The notes below the pieces were generated by a model that was given only the letters and a program-made list of their open reading frames with translations, ran no database searches and was not told the DNA's origin. From contig JACTMY010000006.1 in assembly GCA_014584395.1 (NCBI GenBank), positions 1-59,799 on the forward strand: DNA of 59,799 bases, in the 5' to 3' direction. The stretch comes from Planctomycetota bacterium. GTDB taxonomy: Bacteria; Planctomycetota; Planctomycetia; Gemmatales; HRBIN36. Positions 19,091 to 27,921 of the stretch are shown here, in pieces. The position numbers and the translations under genes were made by a program. Numbering within the stretch: position 1 is the first letter of the stretch; each line of letters opens with the position of its first letter.

Positions 19091-22000
19091 ATGACGCGAG
19101 AACTCTTCGAAGCTCATCTTCTGGATTACCTGTACGACCTGCTCGACGAGTCGCCGAACGAAGCGGGGGTCACGCGCTCCGCCATGGAAGCGCATCTCCG
19201 CGACCATCCCGAAGCGGCGGCGGCCCTGGAGAAGGCCAAGTTGTTTCAAGGGTTGATCGCCAAGGCGGCGAAGATCGAAAGCGGGTCCCTGGAGTTTAAA
19301 CCGCTGCCCGCCCTCGTGCCGGCCAGACAAGCACAACCAACCGTCTTGTGGGGCAGAGTAAGGCTGGCATGGCGTCCATGGATGGCTTTGGCCGCTTGCC
19401 TTCTGATCGGCATCGCCGGCTGGTCCAGCTACGGCATGTACCGCTACGCGGACTTTAAACAGAACAAAGAGCAACTCCGGGTTAGACTGCATCAACTCCA
19501 GCAGGAACGAACCCAGGTCGACGCACAATTCTTGGTCTTGCGGAACAAGCTCAATGAAATCCAGGCGAACAAGGAACTGGCTTCGCAGGAGCGCAGCCAG
19601 AAGATCGCCCAACTCGAGCAAGAAAATCGCTCCAGCCAACCCTACGTCAAGGTTATTCACCCGGAAACCTACGAAGCCGGTGCTCCTTACACAATGAAGG
19701 TGCAAGCGCTGAACTTGCTCCATCAGCCGATGGATGCCGACGTGCAGGTTCGCGTGCTTAACCCCCAGCGCGAGAAGGAGATCGTGCCCCAGGAGAAAAT
19801 CATCTCCCAAAGGGTTGCGCCGCATGAATACCAGATCAGCTTGCCCCCCGATTTGAATCCGCGAACGTTCCCCGAGGTGGTCGTCGAGGTGGTCGCCCAG
19901 GCCGCCAACGGCAAATCGGCCCGCCTGTCGGAGCGGCTCAAACTCTTCTCCTCGCGGTTCGTGACGCACCTGACGACCGACAAGCCGATGTACAAGCCCG
20001 GCGAAACGGTCCATTTCCGATCCCTCACCATCGAACGCTACAGCCTCAAGCCGCCGAGCGAAGACCTCGTGCTTGAGTACCAACTGTTCGATGGCAAGGG
20101 AGAAAAGGTCACCAGTCTGATCGGCCAGGACCGGATGGTGGATCCTAAAACCAATCGTTCCGTGCTCGGGCCGGACAACCTTCCCATAAGGGGCGTAGGC
20201 GCAGGGCAGTTCATTCTGAACCCGGAAGCGCGGGGCGGCGAATATACCCTGACCGTTTCCGAACGGCAGCAGCGGTTCCCGACGGAATCCCGCAAATTCA
20301 TCGTCAACCGCTATGAGCACCCGCGCCTCGACAAGGAACTGGACTTCACGCGCAAAACCTACGGCCCCGGCGAGGAAGTCGTGGCGGCCTGCAAGGTCAA
20401 GGTTTCGGAAACGCAAAAACCCCTGGCCCAAAAGCCCGTCGTCGTTCGCTGCTTGATCGACGGTCAATCCTACGACGCCAAGGGCGAGCCGACGGAGTCC
20501 CCCTGGACCTTGCAAACCGACGATCAAGGCGAAGTCCAAGTCCGCTTCCGCTTGCCGAAGCAGATGCACAAAGGCCAAGGGACGTTGTCCGTGCAGTTCA
20601 CCGATGGCGCCAACGTCGAAACCCTGGCCCGCCCCATTCCCATCGTGCTGAACAAACTCTTTGTCTCCCTTTTCCCCGAAGGGGGCGATCTGGTAGCCGG
20701 CGTCAATAATCGGGTTTACTTCCATGTCCGCGACCCTCTCGACAAACCCGCCGAGTTGATCGGCCGGCTCGTCGACGACCAGGGCCAGACCGTGGCTTCC
20801 TTGAAAACCCTCAACGATGACCGCGAACCCGGCGCAAATCAGGGCATGGGCATGTTCGAATTCACGCCGCAAGCCGACAAGACCTACAGCCTCAAGATCG
20901 ATCAGCCCGCGGGTCTCGTCCCCGAATGGACCATGCCCCAGGTGAAAAAGGAAGGGCTGATCCTGCATATCCCGCAAGGGGTCGGGTTGGCCAATGAACC
21001 GATCCACGTGGAACTGAACAATCAAGGGCCGGCCCGGCTGCTGCTGGTCGGCGTCTATTGCCGCGGCCGTTTGTTGGCCCAGAAAAGCCTGGCCGTCACC
21101 GCCGAGCAGACCGCACAAGTGAGCCTGCTCCCCGAAGGCAACAAGAGCGGCGTTTATCGGGTCACGGTCTTCGAAGAACTGGTCCGCAATAATAAACGGG
21201 TCTTTCGTCCCCTGGCCGAGCGGCTCATTTATCGCAGCTCCTCCGAACGTGTTGATTTGACATTGAGCACTCTGCGGCAGAAGTATGTCCCAGGCGAAAA
21301 GGTTATGCTCTCGGTCCAGGCTCGAAATGAACTGGAAAAGCCGGTCCCCGCTATCTTGATGCTGGCCGTGACGGACAAGAGCATCTTGACTTTGGCGGAC
21401 GACAAGACCGCGCGCTCAATGCCGACGCACTTCGTGCTGACGAGCGAACTGCGGAAGCCAGAAGACCTCGAATTCATGGACTTCATGCTCAGCCCGCATC
21501 CCAAGGCGGCGCAGGCCTTGGACCTGCTTCTGGGCACGCAGGGCTGGCGGCGCTTCGCCGAACAGGACCCCGAGGAATTCCGCAAGCATTTGGCTCAAGA
21601 CGCCGAGCGCATGTTGGCGCAAAGCGGTCTGGGCACCCCCGTGCCTTTGGATAATTACGAAGAGATCGCCAAAAACCTCGACGTGCACATCAAATCCAGC
21701 CTCGGCCCCGTCCTCGAACCCGTCGAGCAACGCCAGGTCGCGTTGGAGACCGAACATGTGAGGGTGCAAGCGGAATTGAGTCGACTTCAGCGCGGACCCG
21801 AAGGCGATTCGCTGCAACAGTTGAATCGACTCATCCTGTGGGCGCGCAGCCAGTACGATTCATTGGATTATGCCTGGGCCAAGTTTATGGAACATTTTTG
21901 GTTCATCCTTTGGGCGGCCCTGGCCTTTTTCCTCATCGGTATGGCCTTCTACTTTCTGATTAATTCGGTCCATCGGCTGCTCAAAAGGAAGAGTGGCTTC

Positions 22001-24889
22001 GGTACCGCTGCTGTTTGGACGATGCTCTTTGTTCTTGCCGCCATCTTGATGGGCTATACCAGTCTGCATTTTCAGGAGAGTCGATCCAATTCCAACTTCT
22101 CGAATGCGGGGAGCGTTTTTGGCGGCGGCGGTGGCGGGGCCGCGGCGGTTCGCGGCGGCGATGTCAATCGCATTGACGGCGGAATGGTTGACAGAGAATG
22201 GGACGGAAAAGACATGCTGCAAACCATTCAACCTCCGACAACGGCAAAGAAGACACCCGCGGAGCCCCCGCGGCCTGAAGTGCAGCTCGGCGCGACACCG
22301 GAACATGCTGCCCCTGCTCCGCCGATGGCGGCTGGGCAAGCGGACCCGGCAGCCACGCGCCCCCTTCCCAAAGTTGCCACTGGCACCGATTCCCTCATCG
22401 AAACCAAGCCCCCCAGGGAAGAACTCACGGAAAATCGACTCGTCGACGCCAAGAAAGGCAAAGCGCCAGGAGAATTGGCGGATAAGGCGGATGCGGGGCT
22501 GGGGCGAGACCTAAAAGCCAAACGGCTCGATGACGATGCAGGGCGCGATCTCAACAAAGAGACCGCCACATTACCCGTTCCTCCCGGCGGATTGGCCAAA
22601 CCAAGCATGACGGGGGAAGGCGGTAGAGGTCGCGGCAGCGCCGAGAGCAGGCATCTGCACATAGAAAAGGAAACACGAAGCAGCGGCAGACGATGGGAAA
22701 TTGCCGAGCCGTTGTTCATTCGGGAATACGCCCACTTCCATGCCCAGGGCATGACGGCCATGCGGCACGATTTTCAGGATACGGTCTACTGGCATCCCGT
22801 GATCGCCCTTCCCCAGGAGGGGAAGATCACCGTCTCCTTCGAACTAGGCGATTCCGTGACCACGTATCAAGTGACGGCTTACGCACATACGCTCGATGGC
22901 CGGCTCGGCGCGCAAACCTTGCTCTTCCAGGCCAATTTGCCGTTCCACGTGCAAGCCAAGCTGCCCGTGGAAATGACCGCGACGGACACGCTGCAGCTTC
23001 CAGTCGCCGTGGCCAATGAAACCGAGGATCGCCAACAGGTCAGGCTCACCTTCACGGGGCAAAATCAGCACGTCGAAGGCCCCGCCGAACATTCCTTCGA
23101 ATTGGCGCCGCAGAGCCGGAAGCGTCAATTATTCACGCTCAAACCCAGCGTGATCGAAGGGGACGCCATCCTCGATTTGCGCGGTTCGAGCGGCGCCTTC
23201 ACCGACACGCTGCGGCGCACCATTCCGATCGTGCCCGATGGCTTCCCTATCGTCGCCAGCTTCGGCGGCGAGTTGGATCAAATCGTCAACCATGACCTGG
23301 TCCTGCCCAAGGATTGGCTCAAGGGGACCCTCAAGCTGCACGCTTCGGTGTATCCTTCGATTCTGGCCGATCTGCAAACCGGTCTGGAGAGCATGCTCCG
23401 CGAGCCGCACGGCTGCTTCGAGCAGACCTCCTCGACCAACTATCCGAATACCATGATCCTCAATTACATGCGCGAGACGAGCCAGCTCAATCCGGAGATC
23501 GAGCGCCGCGCCCGAAGCTTGATGGATCGGGGCTATCAGAAATTGATCTCCTTCGAATGCTATAAGGACGCGACTACCCGCCGCGGCTATGACTGGTTTG
23601 GCGGGAACGTGCCTCCCCACGAAGCGCTGTCCGCCTATGGCCTGATGCAGTTCCGCGACATGGCGGCCGTCTATCCCGTCGACCAAGAGATGCTCAAGCG
23701 GACGGAAAGTTTCCTGCTCGACAGCCGCGACGGCCAGGGCGGCTTCAAACGGAATCCGCGCAGCCTGGACCGCTATGGCCGGGCTCCCGAACACATCACG
23801 AATGCCTATATCCTGTGGTCGCTTTCCGAAGGCGGAACCTCGGCTGACTTGAGCAAGGAGCTAGAACTGCTCAAACGCCAGTCGCAAACGTCGCAGGATC
23901 CCTATTTCCTGGCCCTCGTGGCCAACGGCATGCTCAACCTCAAGCAATTCGAGGATGCCCAGCGGCTGCTCGATCGACTGACCGACCTGCAGGAAAAGGA
24001 CGGCAGCCTGCAAGGAAAGGAAACCAGCATCACCGGTTCGGGGGGGCGCGATCTCCGCATTGAAACCACGGCCCTGACGATTCTCTCTTGGCTGAAGTCC
24101 AATCGCGTGGTCGCTTATCACAAGCCCTTGCAGCAGAGCATGCAATGGCTCAGCCAACAGCGCAGCGGCCATGGCGGATTTGGTTCGACCCAGTCCACCA
24201 TCCTGGCCCTGAAAGCGCTGCTCACCTTTGCACGCAGCCAAAATCAACTGATCGAACCAGGCCAATGGGCCATCGCCGTCAATGGCACGGAGGTTGCCGC
24301 GATGACCTTCACGGAAAAACAGCAAGACACCATGACGCTCGCCGTGGCCAGCGCGGAGAAATATCTCCAGCCCGGACATAATCGCATCCGCCTCACCTTA
24401 ACCGGCAAGAATCGCTTCCCCTATTCGCTGGGTTGGACCTTCCAATCCATCACCCCGGTCAGCCACGAGGATTGTGCCGTCCGCCTGACCACGGAACTGA
24501 AGCAGCGGCAGATACAGGAAGGCGACACGGTTCGGCTGAATGTCACGGTCAAGAACGTCAGCGGCCGGGGCCATGGGATGACCGTGGCCATCATCGGCCT
24601 GCCCGCGGGACTCACGCTGCCCGAAGATTTCAAACAGCTCAAGGACCATGCCCGTCTGCGCGACGACGACACGAAGCCCGGTCTCATCAGTGCGTGGGAA
24701 ACGCGCGGCCGCGAATTGATCCTCTACTGGCGCGACCTGGCCCCCGATGCGGTCATCGAGGTGCCCATCGACTTGATCGCGCAGATCCCGGGCAGCTTCC
24801 GCGGTCCGGCGAGCCGAGCCTATTTGTACTACAACGCCGACGCCAAGCACTGGGTCGATCCGATCAGCGTGGACATTAAGCCGCAGTAG
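19091..24889 (+). CDS. Membrane alpha-2-macroglobulin with anti-sigma-like N-terminus
   Basis: 1932 residues. Residues 1-93 look like an anti-sigma domain without zinc ligands (LLDYLYDLLDE, MEAHLRDHPEAAAALEKAKL). A membrane helix (about 95-118) and a coiled coil (about 119-178) follow, then macroglobulin domains with LTTDKPMYKPGETVHF near 296. Two more helices lie near 936-965 and 974-996, then a Gly-rich stretch (about 1011-1028). The thioester domain holds PHGCFEQTSS (near 1438), the Cys-Gly-Glu-Gln thioester motif, intact. Both the MG part and the thioester part would face the periplasm, where A2Ms trap proteases. The upstream sigma gene suggests that the protein also signals inward. The ATG has GGAG eleven bases upstream. 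Confidence 0.88.
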   Translation: MTRELFEAHLLDYLYDLLDESPNEAGVTRSAMEAHLRDHPEAAAALEKAKLFQGLIAKAAKIESGSLEFKPLPALVPARQAQPTVLWGRVRLAWRPWMALAACLLIGIAGWSSYGMYRYADFKQNKEQLRVRLHQLQQERTQVDAQFLVLRNKLNEIQANKELASQERSQKIAQLEQENRSSQPYVKVIHPETYEAGAPYTMKVQALNLLHQPMDADVQVRVLNPQREKEIVPQEKIISQRVAPHEYQISLPPDLNPRTFPEVVVEVVAQAANGKSARLSERLKLFSSRFVTHLTTDKPMYKPGETVHFRSLTIERYSLKPPSEDLVLEYQLFDGKGEKVTSLIGQDRMVDPKTNRSVLGPDNLPIRGVGAGQFILNPEARGGEYTLTVSERQQRFPTESRKFIVNRYEHPRLDKELDFTRKTYGPGEEVVAACKVKVSETQKPLAQKPVVVRCLIDGQSYDAKGEPTESPWTLQTDDQGEVQVRFRLPKQMHKGQGTLSVQFTDGANVETLARPIPIVLNKLFVSLFPEGGDLVAGVNNRVYFHVRDPLDKPAELIGRLVDDQGQTVASLKTLNDDREPGANQGMGMFEFTPQADKTYSLKIDQPAGLVPEWTMPQVKKEGLILHIPQGVGLANEPIHVELNNQGPARLLLVGVYCRGRLLAQKSLAVTAEQTAQVSLLPEGNKSGVYRVTVFEELVRNNKRVFRPLAERLIYRSSSERVDLTLSTLRQKYVPGEKVMLSVQARNELEKPVPAILMLAVTDKSILTLADDKTARSMPTHFVLTSELRKPEDLEFMDFMLSPHPKAAQALDLLLGTQGWRRFAEQDPEEFRKHLAQDAERMLAQSGLGTPVPLDNYEEIAKNLDVHIKSSLGPVLEPVEQRQVALETEHVRVQAELSRLQRGPEGDSLQQLNRLILWARSQYDSLDYAWAKFMEHFWFILWAALAFFLIGMAFYFLINSVHRLLKRKSGFGTAAVWTMLFVLAAILMGYTSLHFQESRSNSNFSNAGSVFGGGGGGAAAVRGGDVNRIDGGMVDREWDGKDMLQTIQPPTTAKKTPAEPPRPEVQLGATPEHAAPAPPMAAGQADPAATRPLPKVATGTDSLIETKPPREELTENRLVDAKKGKAPGELADKADAGLGRDLKAKRLDDDAGRDLNKETATLPVPPGGLAKPSMTGEGGRGRGSAESRHLHIEKETRSSGRRWEIAEPLFIREYAHFHAQGMTAMRHDFQDTVYWHPVIALPQEGKITVSFELGDSVTTYQVTAYAHTLDGRLGAQTLLFQANLPFHVQAKLPVEMTATDTLQLPVAVANETEDRQQVRLTFTGQNQHVEGPAEHSFELAPQSRKRQLFTLKPSVIEGDAILDLRGSSGAFTDTLRRTIPIVPDGFPIVASFGGELDQIVNHDLVLPKDWLKGTLKLHASVYPSILADLQTGLESMLREPHGCFEQTSSTNYPNTMILNYMRETSQLNPEIERRARSLMDRGYQKLISFECYKDATTRRGYDWFGGNVPPHEALSAYGLMQFRDMAAVYPVDQEMLKRTESFLLDSRDGQGGFKRNPRSLDRYGRAPEHITNAYILWSLSEGGTSADLSKELELLKRQSQTSQDPYFLALVANGMLNLKQFEDAQRLLDRLTDLQEKDGSLQGKETSITGSGGRDLRIETTALTILSWLKSNRVVAYHKPLQQSMQWLSQQRSGHGGFGSTQSTILALKALLTFARSQNQLIEPGQWAIAVNGTEVAAMTFTEKQQDTMTLAVASAEKYLQPGHNRIRLTLTGKNRFPYSLGWTFQSITPVSHEDCAVRLTTELKQRQIQEGDTVRLNVTVKNVSGRGHGMTVAIIGLPAGLTLPEDFKQLKDHARLRDDDTKPGLISAWETRGRELILYWRDLAPDAVIEVPIDLIAQIPGSFRGPASRAYLYYNADAKHWVDPISVDIKPQ

Positions 24890-24919
24890 GTTGCGTGGCA
24901 GTCAAGAAAAGTTCCATCG

Positions 24920-24959
24920 GCCCCGGAGGAGGAGGCATCCATCTCCGGGGCGACTTTTT
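24920..24959 (+). terminator. Intrinsic terminator of the A2M gene
   Basis: GCCCCGGAG (24920-24928) pairs with CTCCGGGGC (24943-24951), then GACTTTTT. It sits in the 90-base gap between convergent genes. Confidence 0.75.
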
Positions 24960-24979
24960 CCCAAGGTTGCGATTCAGCT

Positions 24980-27892
24980 TCAGGGATGGGTCGATGGGCT
25001 AGGCGTGGTCGGCGGCGCAGCGGCGGCCTTCAAGTAATCCATGCTTCGCGCCAGGTCTTCATATGAGGCCTGATCGATCAGAAAGACCGCCCCCGGCACC
25101 GTGGAACTGGCGGCCATGAGGAATTTGCGACCGGCCAGCGACGGCATGTCCATTTCCTTGGGTTCATAAGCCGCCCCTAAATAGAGCGTCTTGGCTTGAC
25201 CTTGGCCGTCCTCGATGGTCCACGTCAGTTGCGGGGGATGATCGACATTATCGGCCAGAACGCGCCAAGCTGGGTCGATGGTTCCCGTGTAGATCAAGAA
25301 ACGATCTGCCTGAAGGGGATTGAGCTTGGGACCGGTGGCCCTGCTTGAGGGCAATCCGCTGGCCGTGAGCATCCCCTGGATTTTTCCTTGATCAAGGCTC
25401 GGCAACTCCGCGACGGCTTTGCCGTCCACGCTTAGTGATTTGCTCAGCCATTGTTTTTTCTCCTCATCCCAGGCGGCTTCCAAGCGGGTCTCCTTGAGCG
25501 GCTGTCCTGGCTCACGCTGCTTCCAAACGAACGTCATCTTCACGGGCTTGGCGTTTGGATCATGGGCAAAGATGATGGTGTCGCGCAGCTCCACGTCCAA
25601 GGTTTGCACCATCGACCAGGGCAGCGCAAACACGAACCCTTGGCTGTCGCCTATAGGCGTTTCAGCGCCCTCGACCTCGAGCCGAGCGTAGACATGGTTC
25701 GGATAAGCGTCGTGATTTTCGATCTTGTTGCCGATGAGATAGGAATAGGTCTGCGCTTTGCCCCCCTCGCCCGGCTTGGAGGCGAGCGTGAAGCGCATGA
25801 AGGGCTTGCTCCCCAGGCCAAACTTTTCCTCCCAATCCTTCGGCGTGGCGCGGTCGTTGATCAAGGCATCGGCGGACCATTGGTTGAGATTCAAGATCAG
25901 GAATTCCGCCGCCGGGCTCGCCGCTTCCACCGGCTTGAGCATCTTCCAATGGATCGTCGTGGCGCCCTTGTCATCCTTCTTTTCCTCCTTGACCATTTCG
26001 AGTTGCTGACCGCCTTTTTGAACCGTCAGGGCATGGGCCAGATCGGCACGAAGGGAGGGCAGAGACCGGTCGCGAAACGCCAAGAAGCCGCCCGAAGCCA
26101 ACCGACTGAGCGAAAAGACCTGCCTGGGATCCGCGGGCTGAGGAAGGTTCGGATTGGGCGGAGGCAGCCACGGATCGGGAATGGCCAGGATGACGGGATT
26201 CTGGCCGGGCAATTCGCGGCGCACGTAGACCACTTGTCTCGCATCGTCCTTGCGGCCAATCGTCAATTTCGCGGCGGGTCGATCCTTCACCCCATCCTTG
26301 AATGGCGGTTCGTTTTCATTGGTCACTTTGCCCGCGTCATCCCGAACCAGGGCTTCAAGCCAAAACGTGATCTCCGCCAGGGGTTGATCCAGTCCCAGAT
26401 TGATGGGATCGTTGCCGAACCAGGCTTTCTGCCGGGTTTCATCATCCAGAAAACCCCGCGCATCGTGCAGGGCAGCGCGATTGCATGCATTGATCAAGGA
26501 TTCGATCGTCGGCAAATGGGCGGGCGTCTTGGCGCGTTGGTCGCTATGGATTTGCCAATCCGCGGGACTGGAGCCATCTGCCTTCATGACCGGCCGGCGC
26601 AGACGAAGTTTGTCGCCGCCGGTGGCGAGGTCGATGGCATCCAATTTGGCGACCTCCAACTGAAGCAACTGCCGGCTGCGCAGATCATCGACTTTCTTGT
26701 CCAAGGCCGCCAAGAGGGGCCACGTCCCTGCATCCTGCGGGGAACGCAGCCGCATGATGCTGTTCTCGCCTTGCTTCATAGCGTAATACTGTTTCGCTCC
26801 GCCGGCGGGATTGACCTTGAGTTTTTCGCTCATGACCGCGGCGGCGATCACGGGCCAGCCCCATGCCGAGGGCGGATGCAGAAAGGCCAAGGCGGCTCGC
26901 TGAGCTTGATCGACCGTCTCCTCGGATTCGACGACGCCGATATGCACTTTTTCCGTGATGGTGGAGGCCGCGTCGCCGCCGGGCTTGGGCTGGGAAAGCG
27001 TGATGGCATAAGCCTCTTGCCCCGGGACCAATCCGTATTTTTTGAGCGTGGCTTCATCGAGGGGTCCGTCGTAAACGAAATCCGAGGGCTGCTCGACCTG
27101 CAAGGCCGCCAATTCCGTGGTCAAGGATTGGACTTGAGCCGCATCGGCATGGCCCAGGTTCGGCTGCAGATATTTCCAAACGCCATTCTCCAGCTTTAAA
27201 TGCAAAGGGCTGCGGGCAGCACCGGCCAGTTGAATCTCGTTGATGCCGAAGGAGCTGGTGAAGAAGCGTTTGCCCCGGTAATGCCCTAGGGGTTCAAACA
27301 GCTTGTCGATGCGCGATTTGCGAACGGCTACGGGCTTCGAATCGGTTTCCGAGGAAACGGCATAAAAAACGGGGTCCTTGGCGGCGGGTCCCTGTTTGCC
27401 CACTTTGACCGTGTATGTTTGATCGCCCTTAGTGAGCGTGACCGTGAAACGCGGCTGATCGAGGCCGTAATCCGCCAGCGGGCTGGTCAAGTCGGTGGTG
27501 GATTCTCTTTGAGCCGAGGCGATCTGGCTGACCAGCCCGGAAACAGCGTTCTCATCGGCGCGGAAGGAATGCGGCGCGACCATCTTCCATTGGTTGTTTT
27601 CGCGCAGCCATTCCCAGGTCTCCCGCTGCTGCGTGGCCGGATCGAGGCGTTCGATTTTAACTGTGTTGAACGTCGAGGGATTGATCGGTTTGCGGCTCGC
27701 CTGCCCCATCATGGCCTGTTTTTCCAGGTTGAGGCTGGGGAGCAGAAACGTGCTCAACTCCGCGCGCTCCTCGGATGGCTTGATGTCAAGAAGCTGCAAA
27801 AGCGCAAAGATGCCCAACCCGAAAAGCAAGATGCCGAACAGGATCAAGGTTGTGCGAATCTTCATCGGTCCGAACCTCCACCATCTCTCCAT
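24980..27892 (-). CDS. Membrane-anchored DUF4340 protein
   Basis: 970 residues with an N-terminal anchor (TTLILFGILLFGLGIFALLQ) and the rest outside. Repeated DUF4340-type units are visible: WEWLRENNQWKMVAPHSFRA, SPLADYGLDQPRFTVTLTKG, YTVKVGKQGPAAKDPVFYAV, and later copies (KYGLVPGQEAYAITLSQ, KFGLGSKPFMRFTL). DUF4340 proteins are usually the last gene of Gld-type ABC operons, as here, 29 bases after the GldG-like gene. At nearly twice the family's common size it seems to hold several copies of the domain. The function is unknown; an accessory part of the transporter is likely. Confidence 0.85.
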   Translation of the reverse strand: MERWWRFGPMKIRTTLILFGILLFGLGIFALLQLLDIKPSEERAELSTFLLPSLNLEKQAMMGQASRKPINPSTFNTVKIERLDPATQQRETWEWLRENNQWKMVAPHSFRADENAVSGLVSQIASAQRESTTDLTSPLADYGLDQPRFTVTLTKGDQTYTVKVGKQGPAAKDPVFYAVSSETDSKPVAVRKSRIDKLFEPLGHYRGKRFFTSSFGINEIQLAGAARSPLHLKLENGVWKYLQPNLGHADAAQVQSLTTELAALQVEQPSDFVYDGPLDEATLKKYGLVPGQEAYAITLSQPKPGGDAASTITEKVHIGVVESEETVDQAQRAALAFLHPPSAWGWPVIAAAVMSEKLKVNPAGGAKQYYAMKQGENSIMRLRSPQDAGTWPLLAALDKKVDDLRSRQLLQLEVAKLDAIDLATGGDKLRLRRPVMKADGSSPADWQIHSDQRAKTPAHLPTIESLINACNRAALHDARGFLDDETRQKAWFGNDPINLGLDQPLAEITFWLEALVRDDAGKVTNENEPPFKDGVKDRPAAKLTIGRKDDARQVVYVRRELPGQNPVILAIPDPWLPPPNPNLPQPADPRQVFSLSRLASGGFLAFRDRSLPSLRADLAHALTVQKGGQQLEMVKEEKKDDKGATTIHWKMLKPVEAASPAAEFLILNLNQWSADALINDRATPKDWEEKFGLGSKPFMRFTLASKPGEGGKAQTYSYLIGNKIENHDAYPNHVYARLEVEGAETPIGDSQGFVFALPWSMVQTLDVELRDTIIFAHDPNAKPVKMTFVWKQREPGQPLKETRLEAAWDEEKKQWLSKSLSVDGKAVAELPSLDQGKIQGMLTASGLPSSRATGPKLNPLQADRFLIYTGTIDPAWRVLADNVDHPPQLTWTIEDGQGQAKTLYLGAAYEPKEMDMPSLAGRKFLMAASSTVPGAVFLIDQASYEDLARSMDYLKAAAAPPTTPSPSTHP

Positions 27893-27921
27893 GAAAGCCT
27901 GCGTTGCCGGGCGATTTCCGA

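Noticed and set aside
19040..21118. 692-residue open frame on the minus strand
   Set aside because: It lies opposite the A2M gene and is Gly/Asp/His/Leu-rich nonsense typical of the antisense of a GC-rich gene; no domain is recognisable.
25451..27199. 582-residue plus-strand open frame
   Set aside because: Antisense to the DUF4340 gene, with no start signal and no domain.
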